Shown: positions 42,843 to 54,838 of the stretch, in pieces
Layout: each line of letters opens with the position of its first letter
Numbering within the stretch: the stretch's first letter is position 1
DNA from: Candidatus Delongbacteria bacterium
GTDB lineage: Bacteria; CAIWAD01
Assembly (NCBI GenBank): GCA_041675285.1
Contig: JBAYTZ010000008.1
Coordinates: 1 to 64,000 of the forward strand
DNA length: 64,000 nucleotides
Direction: 5' to 3'
Translations under genes and position numbers: made by a program
The notes under the pieces: generated by a model
Told to the model about the DNA's origin: nothing
Databases searched by the model: none
What the model saw: only the letters and a program-made list of their open reading frames with translations

Positions 42843-42950
42843 CTGTGCATGACAGAAGTCCTGGAGACCGGAGTAGCTTCCCCCGCGCCCCGCGGGGGAA
42901 GCCGTCCGGGTGCGCGCAGCGCACGCGGGCGGATGGGGGCGTGCAAAGCA

Positions 42951-43190
42951 GTGTCAGGCACCGTGCCTGACACTGCATAAGGGGTTTGTCCAGTGCACGG
43001 GACAGATCGAACCGGTAGGTCAGGATCCTCACCTGACCTTCCGCCAGGTCCGTCCGCTATCTGAGTCCAAAGCAGTGTCAGGCACGGTGCCTGACACCAT
43101 ACGTGGGGTTTGTCCAGCGCACGGGGCAGATCGAGCGAAAGGTCAGGAGCCTCGCCTGACCTTCCGCCAAGTCCGCTCGCAATCCGAGTC
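42951..43190 (+). repeat. 124-bp tandem unit with nested palindromes, two copies
   Basis: Two direct copies start at 42951 and 43075. Each contains palindrome GTGTCAGGCAC / GTGCCTGACAC around one base, GGGGTTTGTCCAGYGCACGG, then AGGTCAGG...CCTGACCT. The central base of the first palindrome differs (C in copy one, G in copy two). A third partial copy is at 14773-14875. The block lies just past the stop of the next, reverse-strand gene. Confidence 0.85.
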
Positions 43191-43229
43191 CAGCGGCCTC
43201 CGTTGCCGGTGTCCCTCGCAGCCTGGGTC

Positions 43230-44501
43230 TTACTCGCAACTGCTGCAGGGGCTGGGCAGCACCAGCAGCAGGGGCTGGACATAGCCTCCCAGGCTGGGTT
43301 TGTCTGGATCGGGATTCGGGATGATCACCCGGGGCGTGACCACGACACTCATGAGCCCCGGGCAGGGCGGCAGGTAGTCCACCCGGGCCAGATCCACTCC
43401 CAGACTGTCGGGCACCTCCGACAGGATCTCGTCGACTCGCGCCTGGGACCAGGCGCCCAGACCCCCGAGGGATCCGGTCAGATCGGATTCCACCAGGGTC
43501 CAGATGGCGACCTGCAGGTCCCCGTAGGTGAAGGGTCCGTTGCCCAGGCTGGACTCCCGGCCCACGAAGCCCTGGTTGAGGATCCAGTTCACCAGGTCCA
43601 GGTTCTGCCAGCGATCCAGCAACGGGTTGTGCTGCAGGTCCTCCAGGCCGGAGAGGTCGATCAGCGACGAGTAGAAGATCGCAGCATGCCAGTCCGTCCC
43701 GGCCGTGAAGTTGCGGATGTGATCCAGGCACCAAGCCGGCACTTCCAGATCGTCGCCGTCAAGACTGCCGTCTCCGTCCAGGTCCAGCCGGGCCGTGAAG
43801 TAGGACTGCAGATCCTCTCCTGGCGCGCTGGCCTGGATCCGGGCCTGTCCCGACGCGTTCAGGCCGTCCACCTGCAGCGAGTACTCGCTGCCGTCGAAGG
43901 CCGGCTCGCAGCATTCCATCACGAAGCTAAACCAGGTGGCCCAGTTGCCCCGCTCCACCAGTCGCGGACCGGCGCCCCAGGCGGTCTCGGTCCGCTCGAA
44001 TCTCCCGTCGCAGTTGTCGTCGCGGCCCACTACGGCGTGCGTGGCGGCCAGGAAGGTCAGCTCGCACAAATCGGGCGATCCGTGTTCGCTGCCGAACAGG
44101 CTCAAGTCCACGAACAGCGTGTGGCGGGTTAAGCCGCCCAAGCCGCTGGCACAGTAGGGGAAGTGCCCGACGCGCGGATTGCCGCTGCCGGTGGCGGGCA
44201 GATCGGCGAGATCCAGGCCCACCCAGGCGTGGGTCTCCAGCAGCAGCCAGCCGTCCGTGGTGGTGTAGGTGATGGCGAGGAACGGCTGGTCGCCCTCGTC
44301 GATCACTTCCACGCAGACCTCGCCCGCCGGAATGGTCTGCCCGGCCAGCAGCGACGTGCAGGTCTGGCCCGGGGTCACCCGGACCTGGGAAAAGGAGCCG
44401 GTGGGCGGAGCGCTCCCCTCGTGGTCGCCGCATCCGGCCAATAGCCATCCGCCCAGCGCCAGCGCGGCGCCCAGGACGCACAAGCCTTGAGAGTGGGACA
44501 T
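43230..44501 (-). CDS. Asp-rich lipoprotein with Cys-rich tail, unknown function
   Basis: 423 residues from ATG 44501, which starts a lipoprotein signal (LALGGWLLAGC, then GDHEGSAPP). The frame stays open upstream to 44810 without domain content. The mature part is rich in Asp/Gly/Cys. ARLDLDGDGSLDGDDLEVP is an EF-hand/dockerin-like calcium loop with duplicated Asp ladder. The protein ends LPSPCSSCE, with a CxxC two residues from the C-terminus. Probably exported and surface- or outer-membrane-attached. I do not recognise the family. Confidence 0.85.
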   Translation of the reverse strand: MSHSQGLCVLGAALALGGWLLAGCGDHEGSAPPTGSFSQVRVTPGQTCTSLLAGQTIPAGEVCVEVIDEGDQPFLAITYTTTDGWLLLETHAWVGLDLADLPATGSGNPRVGHFPYCASGLGGLTRHTLFVDLSLFGSEHGSPDLCELTFLAATHAVVGRDDNCDGRFERTETAWGAGPRLVERGNWATWFSFVMECCEPAFDGSEYSLQVDGLNASGQARIQASAPGEDLQSYFTARLDLDGDGSLDGDDLEVPAWCLDHIRNFTAGTDWHAAIFYSSLIDLSGLEDLQHNPLLDRWQNLDLVNWILNQGFVGRESSLGNGPFTYGDLQVAIWTLVESDLTGSLGGLGAWSQARVDEILSEVPDSLGVDLARVDYLPPCPGLMSVVVTPRVIIPNPDPDKPSLGGYVQPLLLVLPSPCSSCE

Positions 44502-44598
44502 GATCAACCCCCTGTGTGAATACGGTGGACGGTCCCCGTCACGGGTTCCGTCGAGTCGGCTGAAGAGATGTTGTCGTGTGCGAGTTGGGGGGCGAGGC

Positions 44599-44627
44599 AC
44601 GGTACGCAAAATTCCGGGAAGGCTCAA
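44599..44627 (-). promoter_or_regulatory. Promoter of the Asp-rich lipoprotein
   Basis: On the minus strand TTGAGC (44627-44622), 17-base spacer, TACCGT (44604-44599). The leader would be about 90 bases. Confidence 0.5.
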
Positions 44628-44693
44628 GCAAATATCCGGCAGGTAAAAATGTTGACTCCTGCCTGAGCCGCCAAGCATCCCTGCGCCAGACCC

Positions 44694-45160
44694 ACCACAG
44701 AGACACAGAGGCACAGAGTTCATGTTGGACTCGGCCTGGGTTGGAACATGGAACGGCCGGTGAACGACTTGAACACGAAGGCTCAAAGGATCGAAGACGA
44801 TTTGTGTCACGCGAGGTGAAGCCCGCAGGGCTGACCGCCCGTGGCTGAACCAAAACCAGGTGGTGACGCCGTCAAGCGGAACCAGCTACGTGGAGTCAGG
44901 AAGGAGCCGCTGCCGCCAGCGGAAGCCCGCCGGGAGGCGGGCTGAGTCTGGACGGCCGGTCAGACCGGGTGAGAAAAAGCGCCTCTCTGACTCCACCTTT
45001 CTGGCGCCAGCAGAAAAGTGGAAAACTAGGATCCTGGCAGAAGAGCAAGACACGTTGAACCCCCATCCCAACCTTCCCCCTTGCAGGGGGAAGGGGTCGC
45101 CGCAGGGATGACGAACAAGTTCCAGCCCTGCATCCATCTGAGTCTCTGTGTCTCTGTGGT
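44694..45160. repeat. Composite element bounded by CACAGAG arms, with two-hairpin copy 3
   Basis: The left arm CCACAGAGACACAGAGGCAC (44694 on) and the right arm AGTCTCTGTGTCTCTGTGGT (45141-45160, reverse form) bracket 467 bp. Inside are a CGAAGGCTCAAAGGATCGAAG stretch and the two-hairpin element (about 44815-45027, outer arm CGCCAG at 44914). AACCTTCCCCCTTGCAGGGGGAAGG closes the interior. The order matches the 17.4-17.9 kb block. This is the clearest case of the whole module set inside inverted arms. It abuts the end of carB. Confidence 0.8.
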
Positions 45161-45167
45161 GAGGTGC

Positions 45168-48351
<3,184 letters not shown>

Positions 48352-48368
<17 letters not shown>

Positions 48369-49470
48369 GGGGACCTCCGGCGCGGCTGCGCTCCAGCAGG
48401 GCGATGAACTCGTCGAAACAGGCGCGGGCCTCGCGCGGGCCGGGGGCGGCCTCGGGATGGAACTGGACGGAGAAGGCCGGACGGTCGCGCCAGCGCAGCC
48501 CCTCCACCGTGCCGTCGTTCAGGCTGAGGTGGGTGAGTTCCACCGTGGCGGGCAGGCTCTCCGCCGCCACGGCGGAGCCGTGGTTCTGGCTGGTGATCCA
48601 GACGCCGCCGTCCGCCAGGCGCTGCACCGGGTGGTTGGCGCCCCGGTGGCCGAAGGGCAGCTTGAAGGTGCGCGCGCCGGCCAGCAGGGCCAGCAGCTGG
48701 TGGCCCAGGCAGATCCCGAACAGCGGGAGGGCGGGCGGCAGTCCCCGCAGGCAGGCCAGCGGGCCGGCGGCGGCGGCCGGGTCGCCCGGGCCGTTGGAGA
48801 GAAACACGCCGTCCGGGCGCCAGGCCAGCAGCTCGGCGGCGGAGGAGTCCGGGGGAAAGACGCCCAACGTGCAGGCCCGGCGCGAGAGTTCGGCCAGGAT
48901 GCTGTGCTTGACGCCGCAGTCCAGCACGGCCACGCGGAAGCGCTCCTGCTCGGCGGGCAGCTCCCAGGCGTGACGGCAGCCCGCGCGGCCCGTCAGGTCC
49001 AGGCCGGCCATGGAGGGCGTGGCGGCCAGCCGCTCGCGCAGTTCCTCCAGGGGCTCGCCCGCGCAGGCCAGGATGCCGTTCATGGCGCCCTCCTCGCGCA
49101 GCACGTGCACCAGGGCGCGCGTGTCCAGGCCCTCCAGGGCGGGCACGCCCTCCGACTCGAGCCAGTCGGGCAGGGGATCGCCGCCCCGGGCCCCGCTGGG
49201 CGTCCGGCTGAGGTTGCGGCACAAGAGGCCCGCCGCGCGGATCCCGTCGCTCTCCAGATCGTCGGGCAGCACGCCCGTGTTGCCCACGTGGGGCGTGGTG
49301 AGCACGAGCAGCTGGCCCGTGTAGGACGGGTCGCTGAGCATCTCCTGCCAGCCGGACTGGCCGGTATGGAAGGCCAATTCGCCCGCCACCGTGCGCGGCG
49401 CGCCGTGGGCCCGGCCGTGGAACAGCCGGCCGTTCTGCAGCAGAAGGCGGGCGGGAACAGGTGCGTTCAT
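48352..49470 (-). CDS. carA: Carbamoyl-phosphate synthase small subunit
   Basis: 372-residue glutaminase subunit. An N-terminal CPSase-small domain (ELAFHTGQSGWQEMLSDPSY) is followed by a class I glutamine amidotransferase domain with the nucleophile in LFGICLGHQ (C254) and the rest of the triad in VQFHPE (H338, E340). It is the first gene of carAB, reading leftwards. The 230-bp gap to the divergent yceI-like gene must hold the promoter, but I see no convincing -35/-10 pair on that strand. Confidence 0.98.
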
Positions 49471-49702
49471 GGGGATCCCGATGCTGGATGTGCGTCGGGA
49501 TGGGAACCTACCACGAGGGGGCTGGAAATCCTATTGCCCCGCTCCCGGGGCGTTCCAGCGCCGGGTCGGGGGCCGGCGTCGGAGGGGCGGTTGAAAGATT
49601 AACGGTGAGAAATAGTTGCAGATGGCAACAATCCTTGGATTCTCATCTTCGGTTGTGCGAACTTTGGCCGGTTCACAAAATAACCCAACCAAGGAGAGCG
49701 AC

Positions 49703-50275
49703 ATGAAGCGCGTACTGAGCAGCCTGGCGGCCCTGATGCTGGTGATCGTGATGGCGGGCAGCGCCCGGGCGGCGGAGGTCTTCAGCCTGGACCGCAGCCA
49801 CAGCGAAGTGGGGTTCACCGTGACCCATATGATGATCAGCAAAGTGCGGGGCAATTTCGGCGACTTCGCCGTGGACCTGACGGTGGACGCCAAGGACCTG
49901 AGCAAATCCTCCGTCAAGGCCGTCATCCAGGCCGCGTCCGTCGATACGGACAACGAGAAGCGCGACGAACACCTGCGCGGCGCGGACTTCTTCGACGTGG
50001 CCAAGTTCAAGACCCTGACCTTCACCAGCAAGAAGATCGAGAAGCGCGGCGCCCAGTGGGTGGCCATCGGCGACTTCACCATGCACGGCGTGACCAAGAC
50101 CATCGAGCTGCCCTTCACCTTCAACGGCCCGATCCAGGATCCCTGGGGCAACACGCGCATCGGCATCGAGGCCACGCTGGTGCTCAACCGCCAGGATTAC
50201 GGCGTGAGCTACGGCAGCGGCATGGTGGGCGACGAGGTCAGCATCCTGATCACCCTCGAGGCCACCAAGAAGTAA
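49703..50275 (+). CDS. YceI-family periplasmic lipid-binding protein
   Basis: A 190-residue secreted lipocalin-like protein. The signal peptide MKRVLSSLAALMLVIVMAGS precedes the YceI core: DRSHSEVGFTVTHMMISKVR, SVDTDNEKRDEHLRGADFFD, and FTMHGVTKTIELPF. Members bind isoprenoid or amphiphilic lipids such as long-chain quinone precursors in the periplasm. ATG 49703 follows AAGGAGA. A strong terminator follows directly, so it is monocistronic. Confidence 0.95.
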   Translation: MKRVLSSLAALMLVIVMAGSARAAEVFSLDRSHSEVGFTVTHMMISKVRGNFGDFAVDLTVDAKDLSKSSVKAVIQAASVDTDNEKRDEHLRGADFFDVAKFKTLTFTSKKIEKRGAQWVAIGDFTMHGVTKTIELPFTFNGPIQDPWGNTRIGIEATLVLNRQDYGVSYGSGMVGDEVSILITLEATKK

Positions 50276-50302
50276 ATCGGCGAAGCACATCGACCATGCA
50301 GA

Positions 50303-50325
50303 GGGGCCGCTTGGCGGCCCCTTTT
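50303..50325 (+). terminator. Intrinsic terminator of the YceI gene
   Basis: Perfect 8-bp stem GGGGCCGC / GCGGCCCC with a TTG loop, followed by TTTT. Confidence 0.85.
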
Positions 50326-50461
50326 CCATGTCCGGCCGGGGCGCTGGCCCTCCACCCCCGCTGGTTTCGATTGAAGACGCTGAGTTCCCAGCTGATCAGA
50401 ATTCAGCCAAGTGCGGGAAAGTCGACCGGACCAGTTGTCGATAAATGTTCGGAATTCAGGC

Positions 50462-50480
50462 AAAGCTGAAACTCAGCTTT
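50462..50480. promoter_or_regulatory. Palindromic operator candidate for the pyruvate dehydrogenase genes
   Basis: Perfect inverted repeat AAAGCTGA-AAC-TCAGCTTT whose right end overlaps the TTGACC -35 box of the aceE promoter by two bases. The position suits a repressor that blocks RNA polymerase. The identity of the regulator is unknown. Confidence 0.55.
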
Positions 50481-50507
50481 GACCAGCCAGGAGGGGAATG
50501 CTACCTT
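50479..50507 (+). promoter_or_regulatory. Promoter of aceE
   Basis: TTGACC (50479-50484), 17-base spacer, TACCTT (50502-50507). Predicted leader of about 43 bases before the ATG at 50557. Confidence 0.7.
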
Positions 50508-50556
50508 GGCCGGCGTGGTTTCGGGAATCGGGCGGGCTCCAACCGGGAGGCAGCGC

Positions 50557-53277
50557 ATGGACGAGTCGAACCTGCGGGATGTGGAAAGCCAGGAATGGCG
50601 CGAGTCGCTGGACGCCGTGCTGCATGACGGCGGACCCGGGCGGGTGGTGGAGCTCCTGCAGCAGCTGGAAGTTCACGCCCGGCGCCGCGGCGTGGCGCTG
50701 CCCTTCTCGGCGCGCACGCCCTACGTGAACAGCATTCCCCCGGACGAACAGGTGCCCTTTCCCGGCAACCGGGAGCTGGAGCGCCGGATCAAGAGCATCA
50801 TCCGCTGGAACGCCATGGCCATGGTGGTGCGCGCCAACCGGGAAGAGAACGGGATTGGCGGGCACATCTCCACCTATGCCTCCGCCGCCACGCTCTACGA
50901 AGTGGGCTTCAACCACTTCTTCCACGGCTCCGACCTGGACGGCAGCGCCGACCAGATCTACTTCCAGGGCCACGCCTCGCCGGGCATCTACGCCCGGGCC
51001 TTCCTGGAGGGCCGGCTGAACGAGGAGCAGCTCAAGAACTTCCGGCACGAGTTGCGCGCCGGCGGCGGCTTGTCCTCCTATCCACATCCCTGGCTGATGC
51101 CCGACTTTTGGGAATTCCCCACGGTGAGCATGGGCCTGGGGCCGATCAACGCCATCTACCAGGCGCGCTTCAACCGCTACCTGGAAGACCGCGGGCTGAA
51201 GAAGGAGAGCGGGCGCAAGGTCTGGGCCTTCCTGGGCGACGGCGAGACCGACGAGCCGGAGGCCCTGGGCGCCATCACCCTGGCGGCGCGCGAGCGGCTG
51301 GACAACCTGATCTTCGTCATCAACTGCAACCTGCAGCGGCTGGACGGCCCCGTGCGCGGCAACGGCAAGATCGTCCAGGAGCTGGAGTCGGCCTTCCGGG
51401 GCGCGGGTTGGAACGTGCTCAAGGTGATCTGGGGCGCGGAGTGGGACAGCCTGCTGGCCCGGGACGAAAACCACCTGCTGCAGCGGCGCATGGAGGAGGT
51501 CGTGGACGGCGAGTCCCAGAAGTACTCCACCGAAGGCGGGGACTACATCCGGCGCCATTTCTTCGGCTCGGATCCCCGGCTGCTCAAGCTGGTGGAACAC
51601 CTCTCCGACGACCAGCTGCGCCGCATGAAGCGCGGCGGGCACGATCCGGAGAAGGTCTACGCCGCCTACCGGGCCGCCGTGGCCCACACGGGCCAGCCCA
51701 CGGTGATTCTGGCCCAGACTGTCAAGGGCTACGGCCTGGGCGAGGCGGGCGAGGGCAAGAACATCACCCACTCGCAGAAGAAGCTCAACGAGGACGAACT
51801 GCGGGAATTCCGCGCGCGCTTCGGGATCCCCATCCCCGACGATCAACTCAAGGACGCGCCCTTCTACCGGCCCGCCGAGGGCAGCCCGGAACTCGAGTAT
51901 CTGCGCCGCCGCCGCACGGAGCTGGGCGGTCCGCTGCCCCGCCGGCAGCCACGGGCGCCGCGCCTGAAGGCCCCGGGCCACGAAGTCTTCCAGGAGTTCC
52001 TCGAGGGCACGGGCGGCCGCGAGGTCTCCACCACCATGGCCTTCGTGCGCATTCTGGCCAAGCTGCTGCGCGACCCGGACGTGGGGCGGCTGATCGTGCC
52101 CATCGTGCCCGACGAAGCCCGCACCTTTGGGATGGAGTCGCTGTTCCGCCAGTGCGGGATCTACTCCCACGTGGGCCAGCTCTACGAGCCCGTGGATGCC
52201 GGCAGCCTGCTCTACTACCGCGAGGCCCGGGACGGGCAGATCCTCGAGGAGGGCATCACCGAGGCGGGCAGCATGGCCAGCTTCATCGCGGCGGGAACGG
52301 CCTACGCCACCCACGGCGTGCCCACCATCCCTTTCTTCGTCTACTACAGCATGTTCGGCTTCCAGCGCATCGGCGACCAGGCCTGGCTGGCGGGCGACAT
52401 GCGCACGCGCGGCTTCCTGATCGGCGGAACGGCGGGCCGCACCACGCTGGCCGGCGAGGGTCTGCAGCACCAGGACGGGCAGAGCCACCTCTACGCGCTG
52501 GCCGTGCCCAACCTGCGCTGCTACGATCCGGCTTACGCCTACGAACTGGCCGTGATCATCCAGGACGGCATCCGGCGAATGGTGGAGGACCCGGAGGACG
52601 GCTTCTACTACATCACGGTGATGAACGAGAACATCGAGATGCCCGCCATGCCCGGCGACTGCCGGGAGGGCATCCTGCGCGGACTCTACCGCTTCAGCCG
52701 CGCGGCGGAGGCGGCCAAAGCCGCGGCGGCCGTGGCCAAGGAGGCGGGCAGCGAGGCGCCGCGCAAACTGGGAGCCAAGGCCCCGCACGTGCGCCTGCTG
52801 GCCAGCGGGGCCATCGTGGGCGAGGCCCGCCAGGCCCAGGCGCTGCTGCGCGAGCAGTTCGGCGTGGCCGCCGACGTCTGGAGCGTCACCTCCTGGAAGG
52901 AACTGCGCCAGGACGGGATGGAGTGCGAGCGCTGGAACCGCCTGCATCCCGACCAGCCGGCCCGCGTGCCCTTCCTGACCGCGCAGCTGGGAGAGTCTGA
53001 CGCCCCGGTGGTGGCGGCCACGGATTACCTGCGCGCGCTGCCCGATTCCGTCGCCCGCTGGGTGCCGGCCCCCATGGCCGTGCTGGGCACCGAGGGTTAC
53101 GGGCGCAGCGAGGGCCGCGCGGCCCTGCGCGACTTCTTCGAGGTGGACGCGCGCCACATCGCCCTGGCCGCCCTGACGGAATTGGCGCGCCGGGGGACCT
53201 TTGACGAGTCGGCCCTGGCGGCCGCCCGCGACCGGCTGGAGATCCGGGCGGACAAACCCAATCCTCTCAGCGCCTGA
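50557..53277 (+). CDS. aceE: Pyruvate dehydrogenase E1 component (homodimeric type)
   Basis: 906 residues, close to the E. coli length. A thiamine-diphosphate enzyme that decarboxylates pyruvate and acetylates the lipoyl group of E2. Visible motifs: SIIRWNAMAMVVRANREENG, GGHISTYASAATLYEVGFNH, the ThDP/metal motif FLGDGETDEPEAL...FVINCN, and VPDEARTFGMESLF opening the pyrimidine domain. ATG 50557 follows CGGGAGG. The E2 gene starts 11 bases after its stop. This is the gamma-proteobacterial-style E1 rather than the alpha2beta2 type. Confidence 0.97.
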   Translation: MDESNLRDVESQEWRESLDAVLHDGGPGRVVELLQQLEVHARRRGVALPFSARTPYVNSIPPDEQVPFPGNRELERRIKSIIRWNAMAMVVRANREENGIGGHISTYASAATLYEVGFNHFFHGSDLDGSADQIYFQGHASPGIYARAFLEGRLNEEQLKNFRHELRAGGGLSSYPHPWLMPDFWEFPTVSMGLGPINAIYQARFNRYLEDRGLKKESGRKVWAFLGDGETDEPEALGAITLAARERLDNLIFVINCNLQRLDGPVRGNGKIVQELESAFRGAGWNVLKVIWGAEWDSLLARDENHLLQRRMEEVVDGESQKYSTEGGDYIRRHFFGSDPRLLKLVEHLSDDQLRRMKRGGHDPEKVYAAYRAAVAHTGQPTVILAQTVKGYGLGEAGEGKNITHSQKKLNEDELREFRARFGIPIPDDQLKDAPFYRPAEGSPELEYLRRRRTELGGPLPRRQPRAPRLKAPGHEVFQEFLEGTGGREVSTTMAFVRILAKLLRDPDVGRLIVPIVPDEARTFGMESLFRQCGIYSHVGQLYEPVDAGSLLYYREARDGQILEEGITEAGSMASFIAAGTAYATHGVPTIPFFVYYSMFGFQRIGDQAWLAGDMRTRGFLIGGTAGRTTLAGEGLQHQDGQSHLYALAVPNLRCYDPAYAYELAVIIQDGIRRMVEDPEDGFYYITVMNENIEMPAMPGDCREGILRGLYRFSRAAEAAKAAAAVAKEAGSEAPRKLGAKAPHVRLLASGAIVGEARQAQALLREQFGVAADVWSVTSWKELRQDGMECERWNRLHPDQPARVPFLTAQLGESDAPVVAATDYLRALPDSVARWVPAPMAVLGTEGYGRSEGRAALRDFFEVDARHIALAALTELARRGTFDESALAAARDRLEIRADKPNPLSA

Positions 53278-53288
53278 GCGGAGGAGAC

Positions 53289-54623
53289 ATGGCGATCATC
53301 ATCACACTGCCCGATCTGGGCGAGAACATCAAGGCCGGCGAGCTGACCGCCCTGCTGGTCAAACCCGGCGATCCGGTGCGGGCGGACAGTCCCGTGCTGG
53401 AACTGGAGACGGACAAGGCCGTGGTGGAGGTCCCTGCGGGCCGCGCCGGCCGGGTTCTGGAATGGCTGGCCCGCGTGGGCGAGCGGCTGGAGGTGGGCGC
53501 CGCCCTGCTCAGCCTGGAGGAGGCCGCGGAGGCGGACGGCGCCCCAGCCGCAAGCGTTGCGACGGCGGAGCCCGCTCCCGCAGCCGCTCCACCACCCGCG
53601 CCCGACCTGCCGGTGACGGCAGCGCCGGCGCCCGCCCCTGCGGCTCCGCCGGTTTCGGCGCCGAGTTCGGGGAGTGTGGCGCCAGGTCCTCCGCCGGGGG
53701 AGCATGGTCTGCCCGTGCCCGCCTCGCCCACGGTGCGGCGCCTGGCCCGGGAGCTGGGCGTGGACATCCGCCGCGTGGCGGGCGCCGGACCCGGCGGCCG
53801 GATCTCGCGCGAGGACGTCAAGGCCCACGTCAAAGAGCTGCTGGCGCGGTCCGCCAGCGTGGACGCTGGCGGACCCGGCCTGCCCGCCGAGGATCTGCCC
53901 GACTTCAGCCGCTGGGGCGCGGTGGAGGAGCTGCCGCTCAGCGGCGTGCGCCGGACCACGGCCCGGCACCTGGCCAGCGCCTGGCTGCTCACGCCGCGGG
54001 TCACCCAGCAGGATCGGGCGGACATCACGGAGCTGGAGGCCTTCCGCAAGCGCCAGCAGGCCCTGCTGGATCGCCGGCCGGACGCCCCGCGCCTGACCAT
54101 GACGGCCATCCTGATCCGCGTGCTGGCCCAGGCCCTGCGGCAGTTTCCCCAGGTCAACGCCAGCCTGGACCTCGGGCGCGAGAAGTTGATCCGCAAGCAC
54201 TACTGCCACGTGGGCGTGGCCGTGGACACGGAGCGCGGCCTGCTGGTGCCCGTGCTGCGCGACGCCGACCACAAGGGCGTGCTCCAGCTGGCCCGCGAGT
54301 TGGGCGAGCTGTCCCGGCGGGCCCGGGAGCGCAAGAGCGGGCCCGAGGAGCTGCAGGGCGCGTGTGTCACGCTCACCAATCTGGGCGGGATCGGCGGCAC
54401 GGGCTTCACGCCCATCGTCAACCACCCGGAGGCGGCCATTCTGGGGGTCTCCCGGGCCAGCGTGGAGCCGGTCTGGAACGAGGCCACGCGCACCTTTGAG
54501 CCGCGCCTGCTGCTGCCGCTCTCGCTCTCCTACGATCACCGCATCGTGGACGGGGCGGACGGCGCGCGCTTCACGCGTTGGATCTGCGAGGCGCTGGAGT
54601 CCCCGCTGCTGCTGGTCTTCTAG
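53289..54623 (+). CDS. Pyruvate dehydrogenase E2 (dihydrolipoamide acetyltransferase)
   Basis: 444-residue core acyltransferase. A single N-terminal lipoyl domain (residues 1-78; lipoyl Lys in LELETDKAVVEV) is followed by a long Ala/Pro hinge and a peripheral-subunit-binding domain (SPTVRRLARELGVDIRRVAG). The catalytic domain ends SYDHRIVDGADGARF (H417, D421). The trihistidine-type HxxxDG site is intact. The single lipoyl domain contrasts with the three of E. coli AceF. Between it and E3 lies a CACGAAG repeat, so read-through may be modulated. Confidence 0.96.
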   Translation: MAIIITLPDLGENIKAGELTALLVKPGDPVRADSPVLELETDKAVVEVPAGRAGRVLEWLARVGERLEVGAALLSLEEAAEADGAPAASVATAEPAPAAAPPPAPDLPVTAAPAPAPAAPPVSAPSSGSVAPGPPPGEHGLPVPASPTVRRLARELGVDIRRVAGAGPGGRISREDVKAHVKELLARSASVDAGGPGLPAEDLPDFSRWGAVEELPLSGVRRTTARHLASAWLLTPRVTQQDRADITELEAFRKRQQALLDRRPDAPRLTMTAILIRVLAQALRQFPQVNASLDLGREKLIRKHYCHVGVAVDTERGLLVPVLRDADHKGVLQLARELGELSRRARERKSGPEELQGACVTLTNLGGIGGTGFTPIVNHPEAAILGVSRASVEPVWNEATRTFEPRLLLPLSLSYDHRIVDGADGARFTRWICEALESPLLLVF

Positions 54624-54640
54624 CGGGGGCGTCGATTCGA

Positions 54641-54809
54641 GAACGGACACGAAGGGCACGAAGACGGCACGCAGGGCACGGAGATCCTGAGAAGGCCTGG
54701 GAGTCGAGAACGGACTGGGAAACGGGTGGCGAGGATTGCCTGGCTTGAGTTCAGGTCCATGATTGGATCCTTCGTGTTCTTCGGATTTCTTCCCGTGCTT
54801 CGTGTCCGG
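54641..54809. repeat. CACGAAG inverted-pair element between E2 and E3 genes
   Basis: The left arm GAACGGACACGAAGGGCACG and the reversed right arm (TTCGTGTTCTTCGG...GTGCTTCGTGTCCGG, 54771-54809) are about 90 bp apart. They could form a long stem in the polycistronic RNA. Same family as 5576-5721. Confidence 0.7.
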
Positions 54810-54838
54810 TGCGTGCTGCAAACCAAGTGGAGACCCGC

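Noticed and set aside
42552..43284. Frames of about 80-140 codons in the 42.5-43.3 kb repeat block
   Set aside because: They translate repeat sequence only (GTVPDT- and FRLTPSPPGSG-like peptides), a common artefact of these palindromes.
49471..49702. carA promoter on the minus strand
   Set aside because: A TAGGTT box is present but no acceptable -35 lies 16-18 bases away.
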